Source: Acuticoccus sp051016205 (GTDB taxonomy: Bacteria > Pseudomonadota > Alphaproteobacteria > Rhizobiales > Amorphaceae). Taken from it: a stretch of DNA of 64,000 nucleotides. Where the stretch lies: contig CP136534.1 of assembly GCA_051016205.1 (NCBI GenBank), forward strand, positions 4,340,001-4,404,000, given 5' to 3'. This document shows, one piece after another, positions 1 through 8,297 of the stretch (its first letter is position 1; each line of letters begins with the position of its first letter). A program made the position numbers and the translations under genes. The notes beneath the pieces were generated by a model, which saw only the letters and a program-made list of their open reading frames with translations, was not told the DNA's origin and made no database searches.

Positions 1-1312
1 TGGCGTTTCCCACGCTTTATCGCCACCCGTACTCGTTGACCCCGCAAAAACTTTGTCTACGTCGGGATTCCCTGTACTAGGACCACTTTCAACAGGCTCT
101 TCGGGGGCATCTGGTGTCTTTGATGTAAGTATAGATCCAATTATTGCCGTCGCCGGTATCGGTCCCAGCATAGCCAGATCTGCAGGTGAAATTGATATTA
201 CTAGCTTACCTCTCTCGTCGAAACTAAAATCTAAAGCGTAACGAGTCGACAAGAATGGAGTAGAGATCTCCATATTCACGTTGCGTCCTGGCGTCAGGTC
301 TCCGGTTTGATATACCGTGTCTCCAATACCAATCTCACTACTACCATAATCAAAGGAGAAGTTTTCCCCAAGCGAGCCAGTATCTCTGACATTACCAGTA
401 GCTGTTTGACCAGTCGGATCGCTCAAGTTAACTGGCTCGTTCAATGCGTAGGCATAACGGTTCACGCCCACCCCTGACACGATGGGATCTAAGTGATCAG
501 GTTGAACGAAGCGCGCAATGATCGGGTCGTAGTACCGAGCATTTAGGTACATCAGCCCCGCCGCCTCATCGAATCGCTCGGACAGGAAGCTCTTCGATTC
601 CTCCGCAGGCGTGGGCGTTTGGTTGACCCGGGTCTGCTCACCATAAGGCGCGTAGCTGATCCGTGTAACCCGGGTCCCACCAGGGTTGGTCACCGCCCGC
701 ACCGAGTTGTCGTAGTCCAGATGCACGCCGTAGGTCTGCAGCGCGATGCGTTTGGCGTCTGGCAGTGGGTACTTCGTCAGAACACCCGTCGGGCTCAGCT
801 CCATGTCGTGGAAGAAAGCGGTGATCGACGGTGGCCCGCCTTGGGGGACGACCCTCCGTTTGATCCGGCTCTCATCAGGCCCGTAGAGCGAATAGGTGTC
901 TGTCCCTCTTGAGACGGACTCGACGCGATTCAAGCCATCATAGGCGATGGTTTTCGCGATGCGCGCGAGCCCTTGGACGTTGAGCAGATTGCCATTGTCG
1001 TCGTAGGTCAGGGTGGCCTGGCCGATGGAGGTCGGCGCGTGAGGACGTGGCTGTCCCGGGTTGGGGTAACCGTACTGACCAATGTCAGATTTTCGCGTGA
1101 GGTTGTCTACGCCATCGTACTCGTAGACGAGCACTTGGGTTTGCGGATTGCCACCATCGTCCACGTAGTTGCGCACGGCTCGCGTGAGGCGACCGGCCGC
1201 ATCGTAGGTGTAGGTCCAGTTTGACTGATTGATGGACCCTGAACTGGACGCAATCCTCCCTTTATCGTCGCGCACGAACGTGCGCTGGAACCAGACCGCA
1301 GCGCCACGCTCC
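1..1312 (-). pseudogene. RHS-repeat core protein, split by an IS and running off the left edge
   Basis: The reverse strand stays open from the IS boundary to base 1. It encodes YD-type RHS repeats followed by the conserved RHS core motif LNARYYDPIIARFVQPD (about 500-560). After the core boundary DPTGQT the sequence becomes unrelated to the second RHS copy nearby, as expected for a variable toxin tip; I do not recognise this tip, which continues past the window. The N-terminal part is cut off by the IS3 element. About 155 residues match the RHS copy at 3144-4364. The tip is AT-richer than the core. The gene is probably inactive because it has lost its start, unless it is a displaced tip awaiting recombination. 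Confidence 0.75.
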
Positions 1313-1346
1313 TGAGCGGCCCCCGCGAGGTGGTCCAGTTGCAATG

Positions 1347-2186
1347 TTAGTGGAGGGTCGGTCTTTTCACCAGCGGTAGCCTGGTGGGCGGAGCCGCTCC
1401 TACGAGCGGAGCCGGCCAGGCGGGTGGCCGGAACACCGTCGTCTCTGGGGCCGGAGCCTGGTAGCCAAGAGCACTGTGCGGGCGGACACCATTGTAGTGG
1501 CGACGCCAGCTTTCGATCACGGTGCGGGCCTCGCGGAGCGTGTAGAAGATCTCACCGTCGAGGAGCTCGTCGCGCATTCGGGCGTTGAAGCTCTCGATGT
1601 AGCCGTTCTCCCACGGGCTCCCCGGCGCGATGTATGCGGTGCTGGCCCCCACCCCATGGATCCACCTCTGAACCGCCTTGGCGACGAATTCTGGGCCATT
1701 GTCGGAGCGGATATGGCTCGGCACGCCGCGCAGGATGAACAGGTCCGAAAGGACGTCGATCACGTCGGTACTTTTCAAGCGCCGTTCCACCCGGATCGCG
1801 AGGCACTCGTGGGTGAACTCGTCAACCACGTTCAACATGCGATACTTGCGCCCGTCATGGGTGCGATCCTCCATGAAATCGTACGACCACACGTGGTTCG
1901 GCCGCTCTGCCCGCAGCCGCACGCACGACCCATCATTCAGCCACAGCCGGCCCCGCTTGGGCTGCCGGGCTGGCACTTTCAGCCCTTCGCGTCGCCAGAT
2001 CCGCTCGACCCGCTTGTCATTCACCAACCATCCGGCCCTGCGCAACAACTCGGCGATCCGGCGATAGCCATATCGCCCGTACTGTCGGGCCAACTCGATG
2101 ATGTCTCCAGTGAGCCGCGCATCGTCTTCCCGACCGTGCGGGATCTTGCGCTGCGTGGAGCGATGCTGCCCGAGCACGCGGCACAC
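1347..2186 (-). CDS. IS3-family transposase OrfB (DDE integrase domain)
   Basis: Catalytic part of the transposase. An HTH_21-like N-terminal region (GRYGYRRIAELLRRAGW) is followed by an rve DDE core: the first Asp in SYDFMED, the second in RSDNGPEF, and the Glu in ENGYIESFNARM. The C-terminus YNGVRPHSALGYQAPAP is typical of the IS407 group. The frame stays open upstream to about 2270 and overlaps the end of OrfA, reading GKLLSPSRRR, the usual entry sequence after a -1 frameshift. A TTTTAAA slip site lies near 2279-2285. The functional product is therefore probably an OrfAB fusion rather than a protein starting at 2186. Confidence 0.85.
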   Translation of the reverse strand: MCRVLGQHRSTQRKIPHGREDDARLTGDIIELARQYGRYGYRRIAELLRRAGWLVNDKRVERIWRREGLKVPARQPKRGRLWLNDGSCVRLRAERPNHVWSYDFMEDRTHDGRKYRMLNVVDEFTHECLAIRVERRLKSTDVIDVLSDLFILRGVPSHIRSDNGPEFVAKAVQRWIHGVGASTAYIAPGSPWENGYIESFNARMRDELLDGEIFYTLREARTVIESWRRHYNGVRPHSALGYQAPAPETTVFRPPAWPAPLVGAAPPTRLPLVKRPTLH

Positions 2187-2251
2187 GCGCCGCTCGGGCA
2201 GATCCAGAACGCGGCGGACGTGCTCAACACACGAGCGCCGACGCGAAGGGC

Positions 2252-2530
2252 TCAGTAGTTTCCCCGCGCCGCCTCCTTTAAAATCAGCTTGTCTAGCGTG
2301 AGATCAGACACCGCCCGCCGCAGCCGCGCGTTCTCCTGTTCGAGATCCTTGATCCGGCGAACCTGATCGCTCTTCAGCCCGCCGTACTCCTTGCGCCACC
2401 GATAGTAGGTCACCTCCGTCACGCCGATCTGCCGGATCGCGTCAGCGACCGGTGTGCCCTGCGCCGTCAGCACATCCACCTGGCGTAACTTCGCAACGAT
2501 CTCTTCAGCCTTGTGCCTCTTCCTCGGCAT
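2252..2530 (-). CDS. IS3-family transposase OrfA (HTH plus leucine-zipper)
   Basis: A 92-residue DNA-binding protein. The N-terminus MPRKRHKAEEIVAKLRQ leads into a helix-turn-helix (VADAIRQIGVTEVTYYRWRKEYGG), followed by a coiled coil (IKDLEQENARLRRAVSDL) used for multimerisation. I chose the MPRKRH start over an upstream in-frame start because it matches the family N-terminus. The stop overlaps the OrfB frame, consistent with -1 programmed frameshifting. The gene lies in the same orientation as the interrupted RHS gene. Confidence 0.85.
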   Translation of the reverse strand: MPRKRHKAEEIVAKLRQVDVLTAQGTPVADAIRQIGVTEVTYYRWRKEYGGLKSDQVRRIKDLEQENARLRRAVSDLTLDKLILKEAARGNY

Positions 2531-2604
2531 CGTGGTCCTCCTCGTTCGGCTCCTCAAAGCCATACCTCAGGATGGACCACTTCACTGGGGGAGGCTCACA
2601 CGGT

Positions 2605-2775
2605 AAGTGACCCTCGTTACGCCGATCTGACGGATCGTATCAGCCACTGACATGCCCTGCGCCGTCAGCACGTTAACCTGCGGCAGCTTCGCGCCAGTTT
2701 CTTCAGGGTTGTGCCTCCTCGGGCATCATGGTCTTCCTACTTCGGCTACTCAGAGTCATATCTCAGCGTGGAGCA
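2605..2775 (-). mobile_element. decayed orfA remnant of a sibling IS3 element
   Basis: This stretch repeats the start of the neighbouring element's OrfA and its upstream region (compare about 2405-2579). It shares runs such as GCCCTGCGCCGTCAGCAC but carries many substitutions and small indels. No intact ORF remains. It is the relic of an older insertion of the same IS type, now adjacent to the intact one. Confidence 0.7.
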
Positions 2776-2837
2776 ATTAGGTGAGGAAGCTCAATACACA
2801 ACTGCTCTTCGCTACGAGATACTCAAGCAGGTCAATC

Positions 2838-3134
2838 TCAATCATCCGGAATTTTTGACACGACCCACACGCCATCATCGCCCTCTTCCGCTTGATAACC
2901 CGGATGCAGCACAGGCAACTCTTCTAAACCTGGAAGTAAATCTACAACATGCCCAAACCCCACAATCTTGAAATCACTCGATTTTGTATGATCTCTCCCA
3001 CAGACAACTTGGAATGTACCATCCACCTCATGAGCCACAGCTCTTGGCGCAGCGCTGCCGTCAAAAACGTGAACACACAATAGGCAAAGTTTATTTGCTA
3101 CTATCTTGTATCCTGCAAATGTCACCGTCTTCAT
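2838..3134 (-). CDS. putative immunity protein for the RHS-HNH toxin
   Basis: A 98-residue protein starting about 10 bases after the RHS-HNH stop codon in the same direction, the position expected of a cognate immunity gene. It has no signal peptide or membrane segment, consistent with cytoplasmic neutralisation of a nuclease. Visible features are an HEVDGTFQVVCGRDH motif followed by a VVDLLPGLEELPVLHPGY segment and several aromatics near the C-terminus. This pattern resembles small Imm-type proteins with a W/F-Q-x-x-C-G motif, but I cannot name the family. The role is inferred from position. Confidence 0.5.
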   Translation of the reverse strand: MKTVTFAGYKIVANKLCLLCVHVFDGSAAPRAVAHEVDGTFQVVCGRDHTKSSDFKIVGFGHVVDLLPGLEELPVLHPGYQAEEGDDGVWVVSKIPDD

Positions 3135-3143
3135 GATAGGCCA

Positions 3144-4364
3144 CTACCTCTCTAATGGCGGCACCCACTCCTCACCGAGACGCTTAGGGCCTTTTGACAA
3201 ATTGCACGTCCTACATGTGACTTTAAGGTTTTCTGTTGTGGTTAATCCGCCTTTCGAATACGGCTCAACATGGTCAACTCTCAGCGAATCCGGCTCGTTA
3301 ATGGCCTTTTCGTTTATCCTCACGCCACAGTAAGCGCAATCAATGGTACCATCCGGTTTCCGCTGAGCTTCAATTACTTCTCTACGGAGCTTACCTCTGG
3401 CGAGGCGAGACGAGCTTTCAACAGCCTCCCGTACGACCTTCCCTTTTCCTCCAGCTGCACCGGCAACGACACTAGCGGCCCCCAGGATGACACCTTCTGC
3501 ATCGCGCGCCTGGATCGCATCGGCAGTGGCTATCACTCCCTCACGCATCTCGGCGTAGTCAGGCAAAACAAAATCGTAAGCCGGTCCAACAACCGGCGCA
3601 TCGGCAAATATTTGCCTCGCGCGGTCGTAGTCTGCGCCTACACTGTCAACACTGGCAACCGTCGCTGCTGCTATCGTATCAGAGCGGCCAATTGCTGTCT
3701 GGTCCCAAGATCCCTCTCCAAAAACGCTATCCCAAGTCCGGCTAAAGGATGTGTCATTGAACAATCTGCCGCTTGGATCAGCGAAATTGACGGGGTCGTT
3801 CCCAGCATAGGCATACCGGTTGATACCAACGCCCCGCTCCGTAGGATCCAATGTGTCCGGTTGCACGAACCGCGCGATGATCGGATCATAGTACCGAGCA
3901 TTGAGGTACATGAGCCCAGCCGCCTCATCGAACCGCTCCGACAGGAAGCTCTTGGTTTCCTCAGCTGGCGTGGGCGTTTGATTGACCCGGGTCTGCTCCC
4001 CATAAGGAGCGTAGCTGATCCTGGTGACCCGGGTCCCTCCAGGGTTGGTCACCGCGCGTACCGAGTTGTCGTAGTCCAGATGCACGCCGTAGGTCTGCAG
4101 CGCGATGCGTTTGGCATCAGGCAGAGGGTACTTCGTCAGAACGCCCGTAGGGCTCAGCTCCATGTCATGGAAGAACGTGGTTGTCGACGGTGGCCCGCCT
4201 TGAGGGACAACCCTTCGCTTGATCCGGCTCTCATCGGGCCCATAAAGCGAATAGGTGTCCGTCCCCCTTGAGACCGCCTCTACACGGTTTAGTCCATCAT
4301 AGCCGATGCTCTTGGCGATAAACGGGTGCCTTGCACCGACGTTGTGCCAGTTTTGGGTCCACAT
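3144..4364 (-). CDS. orphan RHS core with C-terminal HNH nuclease toxin
   Basis: A 406-residue protein. Residues 15-175 are RHS core, with LNARYYDPIIARFVQPD and a RYAYAGNDPVNFADPSG boundary. The variable tip follows: a linker with a hydrophobic Ala/Gly-rich stretch, then an HNH nuclease at about 335-400 with paired CxxC zinc ligands (CAYC, CRTC), the DHVEPYSKGG catalytic region and an NLK/NLSKG end. RHS tips are delivered toxins that degrade DNA of rival cells. Homology to the first RHS copy starts abruptly at about residue 16, so the protein lacks the full cage and delivery N-terminus. This is an orphan CT module of the type kept as a recombination donor. Its start codon is uncertain, as no clear ribosome site was seen. 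Confidence 0.75.
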   Translation of the reverse strand: MWTQNWHNVGARHPFIAKSIGYDGLNRVEAVSRGTDTYSLYGPDESRIKRRVVPQGGPPSTTTFFHDMELSPTGVLTKYPLPDAKRIALQTYGVHLDYDNSVRAVTNPGGTRVTRISYAPYGEQTRVNQTPTPAEETKSFLSERFDEAAGLMYLNARYYDPIIARFVQPDTLDPTERGVGINRYAYAGNDPVNFADPSGRLFNDTSFSRTWDSVFGEGSWDQTAIGRSDTIAAATVASVDSVGADYDRARQIFADAPVVGPAYDFVLPDYAEMREGVIATADAIQARDAEGVILGAASVVAGAAGGKGKVVREAVESSSRLARGKLRREVIEAQRKPDGTIDCAYCGVRINEKAINEPDSLRVDHVEPYSKGGLTTTENLKVTCRTCNLSKGPKRLGEEWVPPLER

Positions 4365-4397
4365 TCTAATACAGAAAAATAGTTGTTCTTCGGACTA

Positions 4398-5015
4398 TCA
4401 TCTTATAAACTGGCTTAGTGGACATTTCCCATATGCCGTCGGCACCATCCAAGATTCAGGATTTAGGTACGCCTTTGATGATTTCTTAATAAAAAAGTAC
4501 GTAGATATGGTAATGAAATTCTTTGTCTCAGATTGAACAAGCATTGGCTTTATGCGCTTTGTATTAATTTTAAGACAGCTGTTCAGTGCTTCTAGTTTTC
4601 GATCGAATTCTGACCGATCAATAAATTGACTCTTGTTGGATGGATCTAAGTAACCATCACTATCAGAAATATAGAACACACTTAAAAGATCGGAATAGTC
4701 CTCCACACCAATAAGATTTCGTATTACCCGGAGATTGATTGTTGGACCGCCAATTCCCTCTTGTAAAGAGTAAACAATCCTGCCATAGTTCGTTTTATGC
4801 TCATGTACACCAAGCGGTGTAAAGTTGATGCTTGAATTATAACATAAAAGCCTCTTATTCAGAACGCTACATTCTTTATGGAAATTAGCTAGGTCTTTCG
4901 ATTGAAAATCGGGGGTTGAGCTTCGCTCACGCAGATAACCACGCCAACCGAGCTCAGTCATTGTGGCTAGAAGCTCAGGAATATCTTCGATCGTGCAATA
5001 GAATGCTGTGAGCAT
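4398..5015 (-). CDS. AT-rich hypothetical protein in the RHS locus
   Basis: A 205-residue protein of unknown function, clearly poorer in GC than the rest of the window, with many Asn, Lys, Ile and Ser residues. No signal peptide, membrane segment or known motif is visible. It begins MLTAFYCTIEDIPELL and lies 33 bases upstream of the orphan RHS-HNH module in the same direction. In RHS clusters this slot is usually held by the immunity gene of the previous toxin, so an orphan immunity role is plausible. That is inference only. Confidence 0.5.
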   Translation of the reverse strand: MLTAFYCTIEDIPELLATMTELGWRGYLRERSSTPDFQSKDLANFHKECSVLNKRLLCYNSSINFTPLGVHEHKTNYGRIVYSLQEGIGGPTINLRVIRNLIGVEDYSDLLSVFYISDSDGYLDPSNKSQFIDRSEFDRKLEALNSCLKINTKRIKPMLVQSETKNFITISTYFFIKKSSKAYLNPESWMVPTAYGKCPLSQFIR

Positions 5016-5061
5016 GCCTAATTTGACCTAGTTGGATCAACAACTACCCCACTACCATCCC

Positions 5062-5730
5062 TCACTTCTCCTCCTCAACCCCCGCATCCGTCTTGCCGCC
5101 CACCTTCGCCAGCCTGAGCTTGTCGTTTGGCAACGGGCGTTGGAGCGCCATCGCTTCCTCTTTGCTGCCGGTCAGCCACTGCTCATAGTCGGCTGGGTCC
5201 AGGATCACCGGCATCGCCTTCGGGTGGATCGGCTTCACGACATCGTTCGCGTCCGTCGTGCAGAACGCTGCCAGTTGAAACTCCCCCTCCTCTCCCTTCT
5301 TCCGCTCGCCCGACCATGGCCGCCACAGGCCCGCAAACGCGAACAGCGGCCGATCCTCGTCGTTGTCAGCCTCCAGCGCAAACCACGCCACGGCCTTGTG
5401 GCCCTTCTCGTTCTTCTCGGTGGGGTGGTATTCGGCAAAGCTTGTGGCGGGCACCAGGCAACGAAACTCTGGCTTGCCGAGCCAGCCAGCCCAATAGCGG
5501 CTTTCAAGGTTGCGGATGTTGGTGACCGGCCGGCCGCTCCGTACGGCCGGAAACCCCCAGCGGCACGTCACCAGCTCACGGCCGCCTTCCTTGGATTCTC
5601 GCACGACAGGGATCTCGCCATCCGGGAAGAGTGCTGGCTGGCCGCCGAAGTTCCCGAGGCGGTCCTGCTTGACATCAAACAGTCGGCGCATCGCCTCCTG
5701 GGTGGTGGTGAGGGAGTGTAAATTGCACAT
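5062..5730 (-). CDS. SRAP (YedK/HMCES-type) abasic-site protein
   Basis: A 222-residue SOS-response-associated peptidase family protein. This family cross-links covalently to abasic sites in single-stranded DNA through the Cys that follows the initiator Met. I chose the start that gives MCNLHS, because Cys2 must become N-terminal; in-frame codons upstream would bury it. Other family residues are visible: the TNIRNLES Asn, the PATSFAEY Glu and the IHPKAMPVIL His. The length is normal. It may protect DNA during stress or mobile-element activity. A decayed second copy lies at 21233-21500. Confidence 0.85.
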   Translation of the reverse strand: MCNLHSLTTTQEAMRRLFDVKQDRLGNFGGQPALFPDGEIPVVRESKEGGRELVTCRWGFPAVRSGRPVTNIRNLESRYWAGWLGKPEFRCLVPATSFAEYHPTEKNEKGHKAVAWFALEADNDEDRPLFAFAGLWRPWSGERKKGEEGEFQLAAFCTTDANDVVKPIHPKAMPVILDPADYEQWLTGSKEEAMALQRPLPNDKLRLAKVGGKTDAGVEEEK

Positions 5731-5904
5731 GCTGCCTACCTGCCCCGCTTCCGTGTTGCGGCCGCTCGTGGCGGGCAAATCAGCAACTTGGCGCTGGAGG
5801 CACAAGTCCGGGAGATACCGCCCCATCGCGCCCACTGGAGTCGTCATCTGCTCAGCTGCACTGGACCTGGCTTCGTCATTGGTCGGTTGTCCGGTTCAAA
5901 CACT

Positions 5905-6813
5905 TTATGGCCACTCCGATTTCCGAACGTTTCTTCTGGCTTCGCTCGCTAGGAAACGGACGAAGAGGGTCGTCAGGCTCTCCCGTTGTATTTGGTTGGG
6001 CCAGACCGCGTAGAGGCCGAGCGGGCGCAGGTGCCAGTCTGGCAGAAGCTCGACCAGTTCGCCGCGGCCAATCCCGCTTAAGGCTAAGTGCTCGGGGATT
6101 GCGGTGACCCCGAGACCGCGGACCGCGAACTCGTAGAGTGCGCTCGCCGCGTTCACTTTGATCATGGAGCGGCCGGTCACCCCCACTGTCTCGCCTTTGG
6201 CGGATGTGAGTTCGGTCCGGTCCGGTCGCATGGCAAAGCCGATCCAGTCCCAGGTCTCCAGATCGCGCGGATGGTTAGGCGCGAGACGACCGGCGCAGTA
6301 GGATGGGCTTGCGACAAGCTGCCTTCCGGCGGTTCCGATGGATCGGGCGCGATGTGCGCTGTCCTCCAACCAACCCGCCCGGATAGACACGTCGAACCCC
6401 TCGCGGATCAGGTCGCGTAGGCGATCGCTGAAGTCGAAGATAAGCTCCACGTTCGGGTGCGCTTTGGCAAAGTCGGCGAAGCGGTCCATCAGACCAGTTT
6501 GGGTCACAAAGGCCGGGGCGGTGATGCGTAAGCTGCCACTCGCCGCCCCGCCAGAGGGGTTAACCGCATCGAGTCCCCGCTGCACTGCACCGAGCATAAC
6601 TTGAGCCTCCGCGTGCAGTGCGCGGCCCTCGTTCGTCAGCGAAAGCTGGCGCGTAGAGCGGTATAGCAAGGCGACGCCAAGAGTGGCTTCGAGCTTGGAC
6701 ACCGTCTCACTTATCCGCGACGGCGCAAGGCCCAGATGTTTAGCGGCCGAACGAAACGAGCCCTGTTCGACCACGGCAGAGAAGATGGCGATGGCGCGAA
6801 GGTTGTCGATCAT
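5905..6813 (-). CDS. LysR-family transcriptional regulator
   Basis: A 302-residue protein with an N-terminal winged HTH (residues 1-60, SFRSAAKHLGLAPSRISETV) and a LysR substrate-binding domain (about 90-290). It resembles the AaeR/DmlR-like branch that often controls adjacent catabolic or stress genes. It is divergent from the two SnoaL-like genes at 7008-8297, the usual LysR arrangement, so those genes are the likely targets. The effector cannot be inferred. The start ATG gives the conserved DNLRAIAIFSAVVEQGSF N-terminus. Confidence 0.85.
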   Translation of the reverse strand: MIDNLRAIAIFSAVVEQGSFRSAAKHLGLAPSRISETVSKLEATLGVALLYRSTRQLSLTNEGRALHAEAQVMLGAVQRGLDAVNPSGGAASGSLRITAPAFVTQTGLMDRFADFAKAHPNVELIFDFSDRLRDLIREGFDVSIRAGWLEDSAHRARSIGTAGRQLVASPSYCAGRLAPNHPRDLETWDWIGFAMRPDRTELTSAKGETVGVTGRSMIKVNAASALYEFAVRGLGVTAIPEHLALSGIGRGELVELLPDWHLRPLGLYAVWPNQIQRESLTTLFVRFLASEARRNVRKSEWP

Positions 6814-6927
6814 TGTTCCGTTTTACAGACTTATCAGTTCCATATCGATGCTGTTGTCCGGAACATTTTGGCGACTTAAGTGGCGCCCAGCGTAATTCGT
6901 TTCCCGTCCGGCCAGAAAGGTCCAACC
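6814..6927. promoter_or_regulatory. divergent LysR/SnoaL intergenic control region
   Basis: This 114-bp region separates the divergent LysR gene from the plus-strand genes. It holds a spaced inverted repeat, TGTTCCG (6814-6820) and CGGAACA (6859-6865). Between the arms is an AT-richer core containing ATCAGTTCCATATCGAT, which could include a T-N11-A LysR box. Assignment as the LysR operator and promoter is inference from position and symmetry. Confidence 0.35.
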
Positions 6928-7008
6928 ATGACGTTTTCCGACTTGATCCCCAAAGCCGCTCCCGCGGCCCGTCCCGGCGCGCCTTACGCCGAAGCGGTCA
7001 AGTCCTAA
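6928..7008 (+). CDS. 26-residue leader-like ORF
   Basis: A short ORF (MTFSDLIPKAAPAARPGAP...) whose stop TAA overlaps the ATG of the next gene as TAATG, suggesting translational coupling. It could be a short leader peptide, or the N-terminal relic of a gene whose remainder was lost. An AGAAAGG run lies about 10 bases upstream of its ATG. No homologous family is recognised and its expression is unproven. Confidence 0.3.
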   Translation: MTFSDLIPKAAPAARPGAPYAEAVKS

Positions 7009-7520
7009 TGGCCCGCGTTACGGTCTTCAGCCGCCGCGGCCTCATGGCAACGACCTTAGGCGCGGCGGTAGCGGCGACGCTCGCCCGCACCGCAGGAGCC
7101 CAAGACATGGACCCGACCAGTCAAGCGTCCTTCGACACAGTCATGGCCTTCATGACCGCCATGGGCGGTGGGGACATGGATGCCATGGGTGCGCTGATGT
7201 CCGACGACATGATTTGGCACAACGAGGGCGACACGACCCTTCCCTGGATTGGAGAGACGCGCGGCAAGGCCGCCATCTTCGGGTTCCTCGGCGTTTTCTC
7301 TTCAAACCTACGAACAAAGATGTGGGAGAACACGGACGCCTTCGCCTCCGGCGACACTGTCGCCGTGTTCGGCCGGATGAACGCGATCGCTACGAAGAGC
7401 AGTCAGGAAACGGGTGTCTTTTCTTTCGCCCTGCGGGCCAAGGTCCACGATGGCCAAGTCGTCCTTTGGCACTGGTATGAGGACAGCTTTGCCGTCGCCC
7501 AAGCCTACCACGGCCGCTAA
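7008..7520 (+). CDS. Tat-exported SnoaL-like protein
   Basis: A 170-residue protein. The N-terminus carries a twin-arginine signal (SRRGLMATTLGAAVAATL) ending near AGAQ, so folded export to the periplasm is likely. The rest is a SnoaL/NTF2-like alpha-plus-beta cone domain (FDTVMAFMTAMGGGDMDAM, then MSDDMIWHNEGD). SnoaL-like proteins bind small hydrophobic ligands or act as isomerases or cyclases; the substrate here is unknown. It is coupled to the upstream leader ORF and followed within 10 bases by a second SnoaL-type gene. The divergent LysR gene probably regulates the pair. Confidence 0.7.
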   Translation: MARVTVFSRRGLMATTLGAAVAATLARTAGAQDMDPTSQASFDTVMAFMTAMGGGDMDAMGALMSDDMIWHNEGDTTLPWIGETRGKAAIFGFLGVFSSNLRTKMWENTDAFASGDTVAVFGRMNAIATKSSQETGVFSFALRAKVHDGQVVLWHWYEDSFAVAQAYHGR

Positions 7521-7529
7521 GGGGTCGCT

Positions 7530-8297
7530 GTGGGACAGGGACTGGACAATGTCCGCCGCATCTACCTAGAAGGCATTGCAGGCGGCGACGCGCGCGAGGC
7601 GGTCCACAAGTACACTGGCCACCGCTACACCCAGCATTCGACGGGTGTGGCGAACGGAGTGGACGGTTTCCTTGCTTTTTTCGAACCCTTCGTGGCACGC
7701 AACCCCAAGCGCGACATCAAGATCGTCCGCATGCTGGAGGATGGGCCCTGGGTGTTTTGCAACGCCTATCAGTCGCTGAACGACGGCGCGGCGCGCTGGG
7801 TCACGATGGACCTCTTCTTCACCGACGCGGGCGGCCTGATACTGGAGCACTGGGACACCATCGCGCCCTATGAGCCACAAACGGTCTCAGGCGCCGACAT
7901 GGTGGCCGGCACCGCCGAGATTGACCCCGACGTCGACACTGAGGCCAGCAAGGCGCTGGTACTGGAATTCACCAAACAGGTGCTCCAAGAGGGCAACTTC
8001 GACCGCATCGACCGATTCGTCTCTCCCCACATCATCCAGCATGCTGTGCCGATCGCGGCGGGCTTGTCAGGCTATGCTGACTGGCTGCAGTCGGACACGA
8101 CGGGCGCCTACGAGATGCTGTTTCGCCTCATCGGGCAGGGCAACATGGTCATGACCTACGGAAAGCGGCACGCTGCCGGGACCGACATCGCGGTCTTCGA
8201 TCTCTACTGTGTCGCTGACGGTCTGATCGTCGAGCATTGGATGAACGCCGAGACCATCGGACTGCGGGAAAGCTGGGGCAATTCCGGCAAGTTCTGA
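7530..8297 (+). CDS. tandem SnoaL-like domain protein
   Basis: A 255-residue cytoplasmic protein made of two SnoaL-type halves. Residues 1-115 contain YTGHRYTQHSTGVANG and a LILEHWDTIAPY end. Residues 130-250 contain VSPHIIQHAVPIAAG and a GLIVEHWMNAE end. The repeated I-EHW signature is typical of polyketide-cyclase-like SnoaL proteins. It starts with GTG, nine bases after the preceding SnoaL gene, and so is probably in the same transcript. The enzymatic role is unknown. Confidence 0.75.
   Translation: MGQGLDNVRRIYLEGIAGGDAREAVHKYTGHRYTQHSTGVANGVDGFLAFFEPFVARNPKRDIKIVRMLEDGPWVFCNAYQSLNDGAARWVTMDLFFTDAGGLILEHWDTIAPYEPQTVSGADMVAGTAEIDPDVDTEASKALVLEFTKQVLQEGNFDRIDRFVSPHIIQHAVPIAAGLSGYADWLQSDTTGAYEMLFRLIGQGNMVMTYGKRHAAGTDIAVFDLYCVADGLIVEHWMNAETIGLRESWGNSGKF

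Larger units (their letters stand above)
1313..2598 (-). mobile_element. IS3-family insertion sequence, IS407-like group
   Basis: About 1286 bp, with two overlapping reading frames on the minus strand. Both ends carry imperfect inverted repeats of about 25 bp that begin TGAGC and end with GTGGTCCA (1313-1337, and 2573-2598 in reverse). No matching short target duplication is visible, so the flanks may have rearranged. The element interrupts the RHS gene on its left and abuts a decayed relative on its right. Boundaries are inferred from the inverted repeats. Confidence 0.75.

Noticed and set aside
1476..2258. A 260-codon plus-strand frame through the IS3 element
   Set aside because: It is antisense to the transposase OrfB, which has complete DDE motifs; the plus-strand translation has no coherent domain.
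3270..4271. A 333-codon plus-strand frame through the RHS-HNH gene
   Set aside because: Antisense shadow; the minus strand carries conserved RHS core and HNH motifs.
5062..5847. Longer N-terminal form of the SRAP protein
   Set aside because: The family needs Cys at position 2; only the start at 5730 provides it.
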